Shown here in pieces: positions 45,699-54,730 of a stretch of DNA of 64,000 nucleotides; the stretch's first letter is position 1, and the number at the start of each line of letters is the position of its first letter. Both the position numbers and the translations under genes were made by a program. The DNA lies in NCBI GenBank assembly GCA_947304585.1, contig CAMZBI010000010.1:1-64000 (forward strand), in the 5' to 3' direction. Under the pieces are notes generated by a model, which was given only the letters and a program-made list of their open reading frames with translations, searched no databases and had not been told where the DNA came from. Source of the stretch: an uncultured Clostridia bacterium. Lineage in GTDB: Bacteria > Bacillota > Clostridia > UBA1212.

Positions 45699-46631
45699 AT
45701 GCCCGAGTCTGAAAAAGATCCTAAAACAGTCGATCTGACCCGCCAAGGAATAATAATCCGTGGTATCGGAGGTATATATACGATACTCTGCTCAGGAACG
45801 CTCTGCGAAGCGAAGCCAAGGGGTATTTTCAGAAAAAAAGAGCTTAAGCCTATGGTTGGCGACCGCGTGACAGTGGCTCCCGACCGTGAAAACGGCTCCG
45901 GATACGTGATAACCGACATCAGGGCGAGAAAGAATTCCCTTGTAAGGCCCGCCGTGGCAAACGTTGACTGTGTTCTGTTCATCATTGCTGCTGCAAATCC
46001 AAAGCCGGATCTGGCTCTCCTTGACAAACTCCTCGTGTCGGTGAGGCAAAAAGGCGCAAAGGTGATCCTGGTCATCAACAAAAGCGATATTGACGGGGAA
46101 GCCGCGCAGAAACTGAAAGAAGAATATGAAAACTGCATTGACGGCGGCGTTTTTGTCGCTTCTCTGGAGAGCGACGAGGCGACGTCGGCAGCGGACAGAA
46201 TAAAAGAGGCGATACCCGCAGGCGTCACAGTGTTCTGCGGCCAGTCGGGTGTCGGCAAGTCCACGCTCACAAACAGGCTTCTCTCAAGGGAGGCAATGCA
46301 GACCGGGGGCCTTAGCGTTAAAACAGAGAGGGGCAGGCACACCACCAGACATTCCGAACTGTTCGACGCGGGAGAGGGCAAATTCCTGATAGATTCGCCC
46401 GGATTCAGCTTTTTTGACGTGTTCGACGTTGGCCACAGAGAACTTCCGGATTATTATCCGGAGTTTGAAGGAAGACCTCCCTGCAGATTTCAGGATTGCA
46501 GCCACACCGGAGAACCGGGCTGCTGCGTGCCGGAACGATTGGCAAGCGGAAAACTGGCCCCCGGCCGGTATGAGAGATACAAAGAGATATATAAAGAACT
46601 TCTTGAAAAATACAAGAACAAATACAAGTGA
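45699..46631 (+). CDS. rsgA: Ribosome small-subunit-dependent GTPase A
   Basis: The 310-residue circularly permuted GTPase helps late 30S assembly. The OB domain comes first, then permuted G motifs: INKSDID (G4), CGQSGVGKSTLTNRLL (G1) and DSPGFSFFD (G3). The C-terminal zinc finger is CRFQDCSHTGEPGCCV. ATG 45699 and TTG 45693 are both possible; neither has a clear ribosome site. It follows prkC by 15 bp. Confidence 0.95.
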   Translation: MPESEKDPKTVDLTRQGIIIRGIGGIYTILCSGTLCEAKPRGIFRKKELKPMVGDRVTVAPDRENGSGYVITDIRARKNSLVRPAVANVDCVLFIIAAANPKPDLALLDKLLVSVRQKGAKVILVINKSDIDGEAAQKLKEEYENCIDGGVFVASLESDEATSAADRIKEAIPAGVTVFCGQSGVGKSTLTNRLLSREAMQTGGLSVKTERGRHTTRHSELFDAGEGKFLIDSPGFSFFDVFDVGHRELPDYYPEFEGRPPCRFQDCSHTGEPGCCVPERLASGKLAPGRYERYKEIYKELLEKYKNKYK

Positions 46632-46656
46632 TTCCCTGTAAAGGCGGGTAGATTTT

Positions 46657-47304
46657 ATGACTTTAGTTTCCTGTTCAATGTTGTCCTGCGATTTTTCCCG
46701 GATGGGAGAGGAACTTAAAAGGGTCAGCGACACCGGGGCGGACATGGCCCATCTTGACGTTATGGACGGCGCCTTCGTTCCCAACATCACTTTCGGCGCG
46801 CCTGTGATAAAAAAGCTACTGCCGTACAAGACGATCCCCTTTGAGACCCATCTTATGATAGAGAACCCTGAAAAGTATATCTCGGACTTCAGAAATGCGG
46901 GCTCGGACATCATTATCGTTCATCAGGAGGCCACAAACCACCTGGACAGGCTTGTAAACCAGATAAAAGAGAGCGGCGCCAAAGCGGGCGTTGCTTTAAA
47001 CCCCGGAACTTCTCTGCACTCCGTGGAAGAGGTGCTGGGAGACATAGATATTCTGCTTCTCATGACAGTCAACCCGGGATTCGGTGGCCAGAAGTACATT
47101 CCGTACGTGACTGATAAGATCAGACGGGCCGCAGAGATCAGAAAGGAAAGAGGCTTTAATTACCTCATCGAATGCGACGGCGGAGTTGACGGAGAAACAG
47201 GCAAAACAGCCGCCAATGCGGGCTGCGACATTCTTGTTTCGGGGTCGTATCTTTTTAAGAGCGGCAACATCGGAGAGACGATCCGGGGACTTAAAAGCAA
47301 CTGA
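46657..47304 (+). CDS. rpe: Ribulose-phosphate 3-epimerase
   Basis: The 215-residue TIM-barrel enzyme interconverts ribulose-5-phosphate and xylulose-5-phosphate. Motifs seen are HLDVMDGAFVPNITFG, ETHLMIENP, LLMTVNPGFGGQKYI and ECDGGVDGETG, which carry the metal ligands and catalytic Asp residues. The gene order rsgA-rpe is that of Bacillus. Its length is typical. Confidence 0.96.
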   Translation: MTLVSCSMLSCDFSRMGEELKRVSDTGADMAHLDVMDGAFVPNITFGAPVIKKLLPYKTIPFETHLMIENPEKYISDFRNAGSDIIIVHQEATNHLDRLVNQIKESGAKAGVALNPGTSLHSVEEVLGDIDILLLMTVNPGFGGQKYIPYVTDKIRRAAEIRKERGFNYLIECDGGVDGETGKTAANAGCDILVSGSYLFKSGNIGETIRGLKSN

Positions 47305-47368
47305 GGGTCGTTCCGGCATGAGCTGACGGGCCGGCACGGCTTGATATTAATGGTTTCGGAAAAGACAG

Positions 47369-48058
47369 ATGATCATAAAAGCAAACATAGCTGGAATACG
47401 CACAAAGGTGGACTGCGACAACAAACGCCTCAACAAAAACCTTGAGGCCTATCGCTATGACTACCGTGGCGAACCGGATATTACCGTCAAAGTCACAGAT
47501 CTGGAACTCATGAATTTCTGCGACAAATACCGGGGGTTTGACAGGGATGCTGCTGTTTTCAGGCTTTCCGCGGAAAACTTTTTTGCAGCTCTTCCGGAGT
47601 TTTCGGGCTTCGGAATAAAGGCCGCCAACGTTACGGTGGGCGGACAGTCGTTTGTCGTCGCCGGAGAGAGCGAAGAGTCGAAAACATCCTATTATATGGG
47701 TCTTCTGTCCTGCGGGACCGGTGTGAAGATCAACGACGACTCCTATTCTGCGATCCGTTTTCTGGATGAGGGTGTGTTTGTTTACGGGACACCCTGGTCG
47801 GGAAAGAACCATTCAAACCAAAAGGAAGTTCTGTCCGGCATACTGATTCCCTCCGACGTTTCTTCAGTCAGAAAGGCGGAGAGAAAAGAGATCCTTGAGA
47901 GGATGATAAACTGTCTGACGTTGCCGAAAAGGGCGGAGCAGCTTGGCGCGGTACTTGCGGTCGTCGACGGGATCGAGCAGAAGGTGCCTGTGCTGGCGGT
48001 CCCTTCAAAGGATCCTTTTGCATTCTATTCATACGTTCAGTCGGGCTTTTCGGGCTGA
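47369..48058 (+). CDS. HPr kinase-like (PEP-carboxykinase fold) protein, function unknown
   Basis: The 229-residue protein begins with a beta-rich N-terminal part. Its centre reads VYGTPWSGKNHSNQKEV near residue 140, resembling the P-loop of HPr-kinase-C-terminal-like proteins of Clostridia. The loop's key Lys-Thr/Ser reads Lys-Asn here, so nucleotide binding may be weakened. No signal peptide or membrane segment is present. It lies between rpe and rqcH and might be co-transcribed with either. The assignment is tentative. Confidence 0.5.
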   Translation: MIIKANIAGIRTKVDCDNKRLNKNLEAYRYDYRGEPDITVKVTDLELMNFCDKYRGFDRDAAVFRLSAENFFAALPEFSGFGIKAANVTVGGQSFVVAGESEESKTSYYMGLLSCGTGVKINDDSYSAIRFLDEGVFVYGTPWSGKNHSNQKEVLSGILIPSDVSSVRKAERKEILERMINCLTLPKRAEQLGAVLAVVDGIEQKVPVLAVPSKDPFAFYSYVQSGFSG

Positions 48059-48076
48059 GTTTTACGGAGTTTTGTT

Positions 48077-49840
48077 TTGGCTTTTGACGGAATTGTTGCA
48101 AGGTGTATAAAGTGGGAACTGGAAGGCATTGCCATTGGAGGCAGGGTCTCCCGAGTGTTTCAGCCTGAGAGGGACGAGATAGTTCTTGCCGTAAGGAACA
48201 ATTCGGTCAATTTCAGACTGCTCATTTCCGCCAATCCCGGCAATTCCCGCATTGGCATCACCAACGTCTCAAAGGAGAATCCCATGGAAGCTCCTTCTTT
48301 TTGTATGGCTCTAAGAAAGCACCTGATCGGCGGAGAACTTAAGGCGATAGAGCAGGTGGACTGTGACCGAATCATAAAGCTTGTGTTTAAAACCACAAAC
48401 GAGATGGGCGATCCCGTGACAAGGACCCTTGTCTGCGAGATAATGGGAAGGTACAGCAATATCGTCCTGCTCAACGAAAACGGTGTTATAATCGACTGCA
48501 TCAAACGGGTTGACGAGAGAACCAGCTCCTACCGTGAGGTCATGCCCGCAAGGGTTTACATGCTTCCGCCCCCTCAGAACAGAATACTTCCGCAAAGCGA
48601 GGAAGCCTTTGATAAGTTTAAAGAGGCTTTTTCCGAAGCCATTGCCAATGGTGAAACCGCCGGAACCTCTGTCTCCCAGTTCCTCCAGAAAAGCTTTTCG
48701 GGATTCAGTAAGAGAGTCGCCGAGGCTTTATCCCGGAGAGCCGGCATCGATCCCTCCGAGAAGATTTGCACTGTCGGGGCTGATCGGGAAGTCGCAGATA
48801 GTCTCTTCAAAGCCATTGAGGAGACTCTTCTTGATATCAAAGAGGACCGCTACACTCCGGCCATATTCACGGACGGCGAGGGTATGTACAACGATTTCCA
48901 CGTACTTCCGGTGTGCGCCGAGGGCCGTTTTCTCTCCTTTTCTTCCGCAAGCGGATGCATTGACGAGTTCTTCAAAGGAAAGGACGAGATCCTTCACAGG
49001 AAGAATGCAACTCTGGAACTTTCAAAAGCCCTTAAAACGGCTTTTGAGAGGACGGAGAGAAGGCTGAGGGTGTACGAGAACGATATTGAAGAGTCAGCGG
49101 ATTATGAAGACTACAAAGTTAAAGGGGAGCTTTTGGCGGCAAACCTCTACGCACTTTCAGGCGGGGAAAAGGAGATAAAAGTCGTAAATTATTACGATGA
49201 AGAGCTGCCCGAGATCGTACTGCCCCTTGACCCCCATCTCTCGCCGGCCAAAAATCTCAGCAGCTATTTCAGAATCTACAAGAAGAAAAAAGGCAGGGCG
49301 GAGAACGCCCTGAAAGGGAAAATTGCGACGGAAAAGGAACTTGAATACCTGTCAACTGTAAGGTACGCCCTTGAAAACGTGGAGGGCGGGGAATCGGTTT
49401 CCGAAATACGGGATGAGCTGATCGAAGGCGGTTACTACAAGCCCCGGAAAGAGAAGGGCAAAAGAAGACCTCCCTCTGTAAAGAAAAACAATTTTGAGGA
49501 GCTTTCCACAAGAGACGGTGTGCCCGTCTGGGCTGGCAGAAACAACGTCCAGAACGATCTAATCACCACAAAACTTGCGGCTCCGAATGACATGTGGTTC
49601 CACGTGAAAAACCACCCCGGCGCTCACGTCATACTGAGGCTCTCACTGACAGGCGGCGCTTTTACCGCAGGCCAGCTGCTGGATGCGGCCAAAATTGCCG
49701 CGGAAAGAAGCGGCTTCAAGTCGAAAGGCCCCTGCGAAGTAGATTATACAAGGGTTAGGCACGTGAAGAAACAGAGCGGGGCAAGGCCCGGAATGGTGAC
49801 ATACACCGATTACAAAACGATCATCGTTAACATTGAATGA
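48077..49840 (+). CDS. rqcH: Ribosome quality control protein RqcH (NFACT family)
   Basis: The 587-residue protein has the NFACT-N domain (FDGIVARCIKWEL), helix-hairpin-helix and coiled-coil middle, and the C-terminal NFACT-R domain (VWAGRNNVQNDLIT, MWFHVKNHPGAHVIL). Bacillus RqcH binds stalled 50S-peptidyl-tRNA and adds C-terminal alanine tails. Older literature calls homologues FbpA, fibronectin-binding. The start is TTG 48077 with GGAG upstream. Its place near fmt, def, rlmN and rsgA is consistent with a translation role. Confidence 0.93.
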   Translation: MAFDGIVARCIKWELEGIAIGGRVSRVFQPERDEIVLAVRNNSVNFRLLISANPGNSRIGITNVSKENPMEAPSFCMALRKHLIGGELKAIEQVDCDRIIKLVFKTTNEMGDPVTRTLVCEIMGRYSNIVLLNENGVIIDCIKRVDERTSSYREVMPARVYMLPPPQNRILPQSEEAFDKFKEAFSEAIANGETAGTSVSQFLQKSFSGFSKRVAEALSRRAGIDPSEKICTVGADREVADSLFKAIEETLLDIKEDRYTPAIFTDGEGMYNDFHVLPVCAEGRFLSFSSASGCIDEFFKGKDEILHRKNATLELSKALKTAFERTERRLRVYENDIEESADYEDYKVKGELLAANLYALSGGEKEIKVVNYYDEELPEIVLPLDPHLSPAKNLSSYFRIYKKKKGRAENALKGKIATEKELEYLSTVRYALENVEGGESVSEIRDELIEGGYYKPRKEKGKRRPPSVKKNNFEELSTRDGVPVWAGRNNVQNDLITTKLAAPNDMWFHVKNHPGAHVILRLSLTGGAFTAGQLLDAAKIAAERSGFKSKGPCEVDYTRVRHVKKQSGARPGMVTYTDYKTIIVNIE

Positions 49841-49873
49841 AAACCGCAAGAATGTATTGACGGAGGAACAATT

Positions 49874-51478
49874 ATGGAAATAAGCTCATTTGACCGCCTT
49901 GGCGTGATGCTGGACAACTCGCGTAACGCCGTTATGAACGTGAAATCTGTTAAAAGATACATTGACCTGCTCAAGAAGACAGGCTGCGACTTCCTCATGC
50001 TGTACACCGAGGACACTTACGAAGTTAACGGCAGGCCCTATTTCGGCCGCCACAGGGGCAAGTACACCAAAGAGGAACTGAAAGAACTGGACGCCTATGC
50101 AAGATCAAAGGGCGTTGAACTTTGCCCCTGCATACAGACCCTTGCCCACCTGAACGCCCTGATGCGCTGGCCGGAGTTTTCAAGGCTTGCCGACATGGGA
50201 GACATTCTCTGCGCAGGGGATGAGGAAGTATACAGACTCATCGACGATATTTTTGCCACACTTAACGAGTGTTTCACGTCAAAGACAGTCAACATCGGCA
50301 TGGACGAGGCGGAATTCATTGGCATGGGCAGATACTTCAGGGAGCACGGCCTCGAAAACCGGATGGACATACTGGTCAGGCATCTAAAGAGGGTGGCTTC
50401 CATTGCCGCCAAGTACGGCTTCAACCTGCTCATGTGGGGCGATATGTTCTACAAGCTCACCGGCGGCCCCGAGGACAAGGCTGCATTTGACAAAAAGCTT
50501 GCGGAGAGCATCCCGGACAACGTGAATCTCATCTACTGGGACTACTATTCCCTTGACAAGGCCCACTACGATTCAAGGATCGAAAACTACAGAAAGCTTC
50601 GGGAGGACGTCTGGTTTGCGGGCGGACTTTGGACCTGGTCGGGATTCACTCCCCACATCTCATTTGCGATAAAAGCGACGGAGGCTGCCGTCAGGTCCTG
50701 CATGGAGCACAAAGTTAAAAACGTTTTCATGACAGTCTGGGGCGACAACGGCGGCGAGACCAGCAGATTCTCGGTGATACCCGCTTTGTTTGCCGCTGCG
50801 GAATTCTCCCGGGGAATCTTTGACATGGACACTGTAAAGGCGGATTTTTACAGGGAATTCGGGATCGCCTTTGACGATTTCATGCTGGCGGAACTTCCGG
50901 ATACGCCAAACACCGACGGCCTTTCCATCAACAATCCGGAAAAGTACATGCTCTACTCGGATCCCTTCATGGGCAATTTCGACGCACTGGTAAGAGGCAA
51001 CGAGGGCGGAAGATATGCGGCCTGCGCAAAAAAACTTGCCAATATGATCAACGACGCCGAATACGGCAGTATGTTTGAAGTGCCCTACAGACTTGCCAAT
51101 GTCCTTGAACTGAAATATGACCTTGGCGTGAAAACAAGGGAAGCCTATTCAAAAGGCGACAAGAAAGGCTTGCTCGAGCTGGTCCCGGTATACCGGGAGG
51201 TTTACGACAGAGTTGAGGCGTTTTATGCAGCCCTTGAGAAATGGTGGATGGAAGAGAACAAGCCCCAGGGCTTCGACGTTCAGGACATAAGGATCGGCGG
51301 CCTGCTCCGAAGGATAAAACACTGCACCGTAAGGCTTGAAAAGTACGTCGCCGGAGAAATTGAAAGACTCGAGGAGCTGGAAGAACCGGCACTCCATCCC
51401 TTCTGCGCAACAGAATTTGAAAAGGGCGCTGTCTGCTTCAACAGCTGGGGCCTTGCAGCCACCTGCAACGTTCTTTGA
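49874..51478 (+). CDS. GH20-like beta-N-acetylhexosaminidase
   Basis: This 534-residue cytoplasmic enzyme starts at the catalytic barrel without a GH20b domain or signal peptide. The catalytic pair is Asp144-Glu145 in NIGMDEAEF, preceded by the PCIQTLAHLN strand typical of GH20. An extended helical C-terminus (about residues 360-534) is unassigned. It should remove terminal GlcNAc or GalNAc from imported glycans. GGAGGA precedes the ATG. It is followed after 18 bp by a fucosidase and then a sugar kinase. Confidence 0.85.
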   Translation: MEISSFDRLGVMLDNSRNAVMNVKSVKRYIDLLKKTGCDFLMLYTEDTYEVNGRPYFGRHRGKYTKEELKELDAYARSKGVELCPCIQTLAHLNALMRWPEFSRLADMGDILCAGDEEVYRLIDDIFATLNECFTSKTVNIGMDEAEFIGMGRYFREHGLENRMDILVRHLKRVASIAAKYGFNLLMWGDMFYKLTGGPEDKAAFDKKLAESIPDNVNLIYWDYYSLDKAHYDSRIENYRKLREDVWFAGGLWTWSGFTPHISFAIKATEAAVRSCMEHKVKNVFMTVWGDNGGETSRFSVIPALFAAAEFSRGIFDMDTVKADFYREFGIAFDDFMLAELPDTPNTDGLSINNPEKYMLYSDPFMGNFDALVRGNEGGRYAACAKKLANMINDAEYGSMFEVPYRLANVLELKYDLGVKTREAYSKGDKKGLLELVPVYREVYDRVEAFYAALEKWWMEENKPQGFDVQDIRIGGLLRRIKHCTVRLEKYVAGEIERLEELEEPALHPFCATEFEKGAVCFNSWGLAATCNVL

Positions 51479-51496
51479 TCTGTAAAGGAAACTCAG

Positions 51497-52744
51497 ATGA
51501 TAATCAAGCAATACGTAAAGGCTTTTGAAAACCTTGGCCTCGGCATGTTCGTCCACTTCGGCCTTTACTCACTCATCGGCCACGGGGAGTGGGTGAAGTA
51601 CCTGGAGAGGATACCGGACAGCGAGTACGAAGGGCTGACGGAGAGGTTCGATCCGGACAGGGACTGGGCCGAGAAACTGGCGGAGGTTGCCGAAAAAGCG
51701 GGCTGCGGATACATCACTCTTACCGCCAGGCACCACGACGGGTTCTCCCTCTATGACACAAAAGGCCTGACGACCTACGACGCTCCCCACTCGGCCTGCG
51801 GGCGGGATCTGATCCGTGAATTCGTTGAAGCCTGCAACAGGAGAAATATAAAGCCGTTTTTCTACCACACACTGCTTGACTGGCACGAAAAAAGCTATGA
51901 AGAGGACTTCAAGAAATACCTGGAGTATCTGAGAAAAAGCGTTGGCCTGCTTTGCAAAAATTACGGAAAAATAGGCGGTATCTGGTTTGACGGAATGTGG
52001 AACAAGCCTGATGCGGACTGGGAGGAGGATGCCCTCTACGGAATGATCAGGGAACTTCAGCCGGAGGCTATGATCATCAACAACACCGGCCTTGACGCCA
52101 GAGGAGCCCTTGGCCATATTGAACTTGACAGCGTGACCTTTGAGCGGGGGAATCCCAGACCGATAAATCTTGAGAACTCGCCAAAATATATCGCCTCGGA
52201 AATGTGCGAGGTGATGAACGACTGCTGGGGCATTGGCGTTGATGACATAAACTACAAATCGCCGGCAACACTTATCGAGGAGATGGTCCTGTGCAGAAGG
52301 ACCCGTGCCAATTTCCTTTTGAACACAGGGCCGAGACCCGATGGCAGCCTCAGGACTGTCGATAGGGGCATTTTTGAGCTCATTGGCAAGTGGATGGAGA
52401 AGTTCGGCAATATCTTCCGCTTCGGGGTTCCCACAGGAGCTGCGTCCGTTCTTGAAAAGGACCGGGATTTTGTGCTGGAGATGGACGGAGACTTTTATCT
52501 TTTCACTTTCGGGCTGCCAACCGTGGCGGACCCCAACGTCTCTTTGGCGGTAAACCGGGATTACGACGTGAAGATCAGGCTTGGCAAGGCTCCGGCGGGT
52601 GATATTGAAGTCACGGCAGTTGACACGGGGGACGTTCTTTCGTATGATTTCGAGGATGGGATCCTCACAGTTCACGGCATTCCTTTTGCTTTCGGCAGGA
52701 ACCTTGTCGTGAGAGTTATTCAGATTAAAACCGGAGGGAAATGA
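51497..52744 (+). CDS. GH29 alpha-L-fucosidase
   Basis: The 415-residue enzyme has the GH29 hallmarks MFVHFGLYSLIGHGEW, the His pair in LTARHHDGFSLYDT, and nucleophile Asp165 in GGIWFDGMW. The C-terminal part is a small beta-sandwich. There is no signal peptide, so it acts inside the cell on fucosylated oligosaccharides. It lies between GH20 and a PfkB kinase with gaps of 18 and 1 bp, in one operon. This set matches mucin-type or milk-type glycan use. Confidence 0.92.
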   Translation: MIIKQYVKAFENLGLGMFVHFGLYSLIGHGEWVKYLERIPDSEYEGLTERFDPDRDWAEKLAEVAEKAGCGYITLTARHHDGFSLYDTKGLTTYDAPHSACGRDLIREFVEACNRRNIKPFFYHTLLDWHEKSYEEDFKKYLEYLRKSVGLLCKNYGKIGGIWFDGMWNKPDADWEEDALYGMIRELQPEAMIINNTGLDARGALGHIELDSVTFERGNPRPINLENSPKYIASEMCEVMNDCWGIGVDDINYKSPATLIEEMVLCRRTRANFLLNTGPRPDGSLRTVDRGIFELIGKWMEKFGNIFRFGVPTGAASVLEKDRDFVLEMDGDFYLFTFGLPTVADPNVSLAVNRDYDVKIRLGKAPAGDIEVTAVDTGDVLSYDFEDGILTVHGIPFAFGRNLVVRVIQIKTGGK

Positions 52745-52745
52745 C

Positions 52746-53717
52746 ATGGCAGATATTGTTGCGATAGGAGAGGTATTGATCGATTTTACGTGCGAGGGCA
52801 CCGACAAAGGCGGTTATCCGCTGCTTCAGGCCCATCCGGGCGGGGCACCGGCAAACTTTCTGGCAGCTGCGGCAAAACTTGGGGCAAAAACCGCCTTTAT
52901 AGGGAAAGTTGGTAACGACGCCTTCGGCAAGCTTCTTTTAAAGACCCTTGCCGCCAAGGACATCGACACCTCCGGCATAATAGTGACCGATGACGCCTTT
53001 ACAACCCTGGCTTTTGTGACCCTTGACGAAAAGGGTGACAGAGAGTTCTCATTTGCAAGAAAACCCGGAGCCGACAGCATGCTGGTGCCCGATGAGGTTT
53101 CTGTGGACCTCATTAAAAACGCCAAGATCCTTCACATGGGTTCTCTGCTCATGACCACCCCTCAGGGCACTGCGTCGACAATGCGGGCCTGCGAGATCGC
53201 CCGGGAAAACGGGGTGATCGTCTCCTACGACCCCAACTACAGGCCGCCCCTCTGGGAGAGCCAAGAGGAAGCAAAAGAAAAAATGCTTCTCGGCGCCTCA
53301 AAAGCTGATATGATGAAGATTTCTGAAGAAGAGGCTGAATTCATATTCGGAGCAGGGCGGAAGGACGCGGCGGAGAGAATACTTGAGGCGCTTCCGAACC
53401 TTAAACTTGTTATGGTGACCCTTGGGGGTGATGGCGCAGTGATTAAATCACGTAAAGCACAGGTCAGAGTGACGGCTCCTTCCGTGAAGCCTGTGGACAC
53501 AACAGGTGCAGGAGATATCTGCGGAGGCAGCCTTGCGGCGGGTCTTTTGAGACTTGATTCTTTTGATCCGAAGGCCTTCGCAAGAGGAGAGCTGGAACTC
53601 ACGGAAGATATGCTGAAAAAAGCCGGGACCTATGCGGTATGGGCTGCCAGCACGTCGACCCAAAAACACGGCGGCATGGAAAGCGTGCCGGATGAGAAAG
53701 ATTACGTTGAACCTTAA
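52746..53717 (+). CDS. PfkB-family sugar kinase (fructokinase-like)
   Basis: The 323-residue ribokinase-fold kinase has the N-terminal GGAPANFLAAAAKLG signature, SYDPNYRPPLW, and the C-terminal DTTGAGDICGGSL, whose GAGD Asp is the catalytic base. The sequence is closest in look to fructokinases, but family members also use other hexoses, so specificity is open. The start ATG lies 1 bp after the fucosidase stop, with GGAGGG upstream. It ends the glycan operon before a bidirectional terminator. Confidence 0.88.
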   Translation: MADIVAIGEVLIDFTCEGTDKGGYPLLQAHPGGAPANFLAAAAKLGAKTAFIGKVGNDAFGKLLLKTLAAKDIDTSGIIVTDDAFTTLAFVTLDEKGDREFSFARKPGADSMLVPDEVSVDLIKNAKILHMGSLLMTTPQGTASTMRACEIARENGVIVSYDPNYRPPLWESQEEAKEKMLLGASKADMMKISEEEAEFIFGAGRKDAAERILEALPNLKLVMVTLGGDGAVIKSRKAQVRVTAPSVKPVDTTGAGDICGGSLAAGLLRLDSFDPKAFARGELELTEDMLKKAGTYAVWAASTSTQKHGGMESVPDEKDYVEP

Positions 53718-53743
53718 ACCCGGAGATTTGCCCGATATAACAG

Positions 53744-53784
53744 AAAGACCCTCTTGAGCCTGCTGCGGCCCAAGAGGGGTCTTT
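53744..53784. terminator. Bidirectional terminator between converging gene blocks
   Basis: AAAGACCCTCTTG (53744-53756) pairs with CAAGAGGGGTCTTT (53771-53784) with one bulged G. It separates the plus-strand glycan operon from the minus-strand accessory block. Confidence 0.75.
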
Positions 53785-53807
53785 GCATATATAAGCGTCG
53801 CTGATCT

Positions 53808-54257
53808 TTAACCGATTGAACTGTCGCCTGCCTTGAGCATATCGTCAATTCCGCCTTTGAAAGCATCGTAGCGGAGGGGAAATCTCTGGGAACCGGAGGC
53901 ATGTATTTTCTTCCCGCCGTTTACTTTGGCGGTGAGTATGAAATTGGTGCCGTCTTTTATGCCATTTGGACGTTTCCCGTGAAACCCGTCCCAGGAGAGC
54001 ACTCCGCATCTGTTCAGAAGCTTAAGCACCTTTTCCGGAGAACAGACCGCCCGCCTCTTTAAATGACGCACTTCCTCACCTTCAGAGTATCCTATTGCAT
54101 ATTCTGAGATCTCAGCCATACCGTCCTTCATAACGATCTCCCGGTCTGTCACATGGCGCATTCCTGCAGTGTGAAGGGTTATGATCTCAAAAGATTTGAT
54201 CTTGCAAAAGATTATAAACATTTTTCTGACTCTCCGTTCCAAACCTATATCCACCAT
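53808..54257 (-). CDS. Small conserved-looking protein of unknown function
   Basis: The frame gives up to 149 residues. A proposed ATG at 54257 overlaps the cytidine deaminase stop, but an internal Met (about residue 13 or 33) is also possible. No catalytic motif is recognised. The C-terminus has GKKIHASGSQRFPLRYDAF, a Gly/Phe-containing pattern seen in uncharacterised clostridial proteins. It is the last gene of a minus-strand run and is probably co-transcribed with the deaminase. Confidence 0.6.
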   Translation of the reverse strand: MVDIGLERRVRKMFIIFCKIKSFEIITLHTAGMRHVTDREIVMKDGMAEISEYAIGYSEGEEVRHLKRRAVCSPEKVLKLLNRCGVLSWDGFHGKRPNGIKDGTNFILTAKVNGGKKIHASGSQRFPLRYDAFKGGIDDMLKAGDSSIG

Positions 54258-54637
54258 TCCGGGGTCAGTTCCGCAAGAGTGGCGATCTTTTCATTTTCAT
54301 AATCGAGCATGATCTCCACGTCCGTGGTTTTCCCCATCATAAGCTGGGCCATGAACTCTCTGCAGGCGCCGCAGGGAGCGCCGGTCTTTCCGTCGGGCAT
54401 GATCGCGAGCACCCGTCTTATCTCATTCTCGCCGTTTGTGATCATATTGAACATTGCGTTCCGCTCAGCACAGACGCCAAGGGAAGAGGAAGTGTCTACG
54501 CACACCCCCGTATAGATATTCCCGCCTGCGGATTCGACTGCAGCCGCCACACCGCCTGCATAGATGCGTTCGGTTATTTCTCTTGGCTTTTGCACTGCTT
54601 TGGCAGCCTGATAAAGATCATGCCAGATCTGTTCCAT
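54245..54637 (-). CDS. cdd: Cytidine deaminase-family protein
   Basis: The 130-residue protein has both zinc motifs: GVCAERNAM (Cys ligand and catalytic Glu) and APCGACREF (two Cys ligands). It should deaminate cytidine or deoxycytidine; blasticidin-S-deaminase-type relatives look similar. The ATG at 54637 is fixed by GGAGGAAATC upstream; a longer frame from 54715 adds an unlikely N-terminus. It is one of several small enzyme genes in this block. Confidence 0.88.
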   Translation of the reverse strand: MEQIWHDLYQAAKAVQKPREITERIYAGGVAAAVESAGGNIYTGVCVDTSSSLGVCAERNAMFNMITNGENEIRRVLAIMPDGKTGAPCGACREFMAQLMMGKTTDVEIMLDYENEKIATLAELTPEWWI

Positions 54638-54730
54638 GTTGATTTCCTCCAATAAAACGGGGTTTCTCATGTGTTTTGCCTGCTTGCGGTCTACCGGATC
54701 GCTTTGTACAGGCAAACAGAAGTTTGCTTC

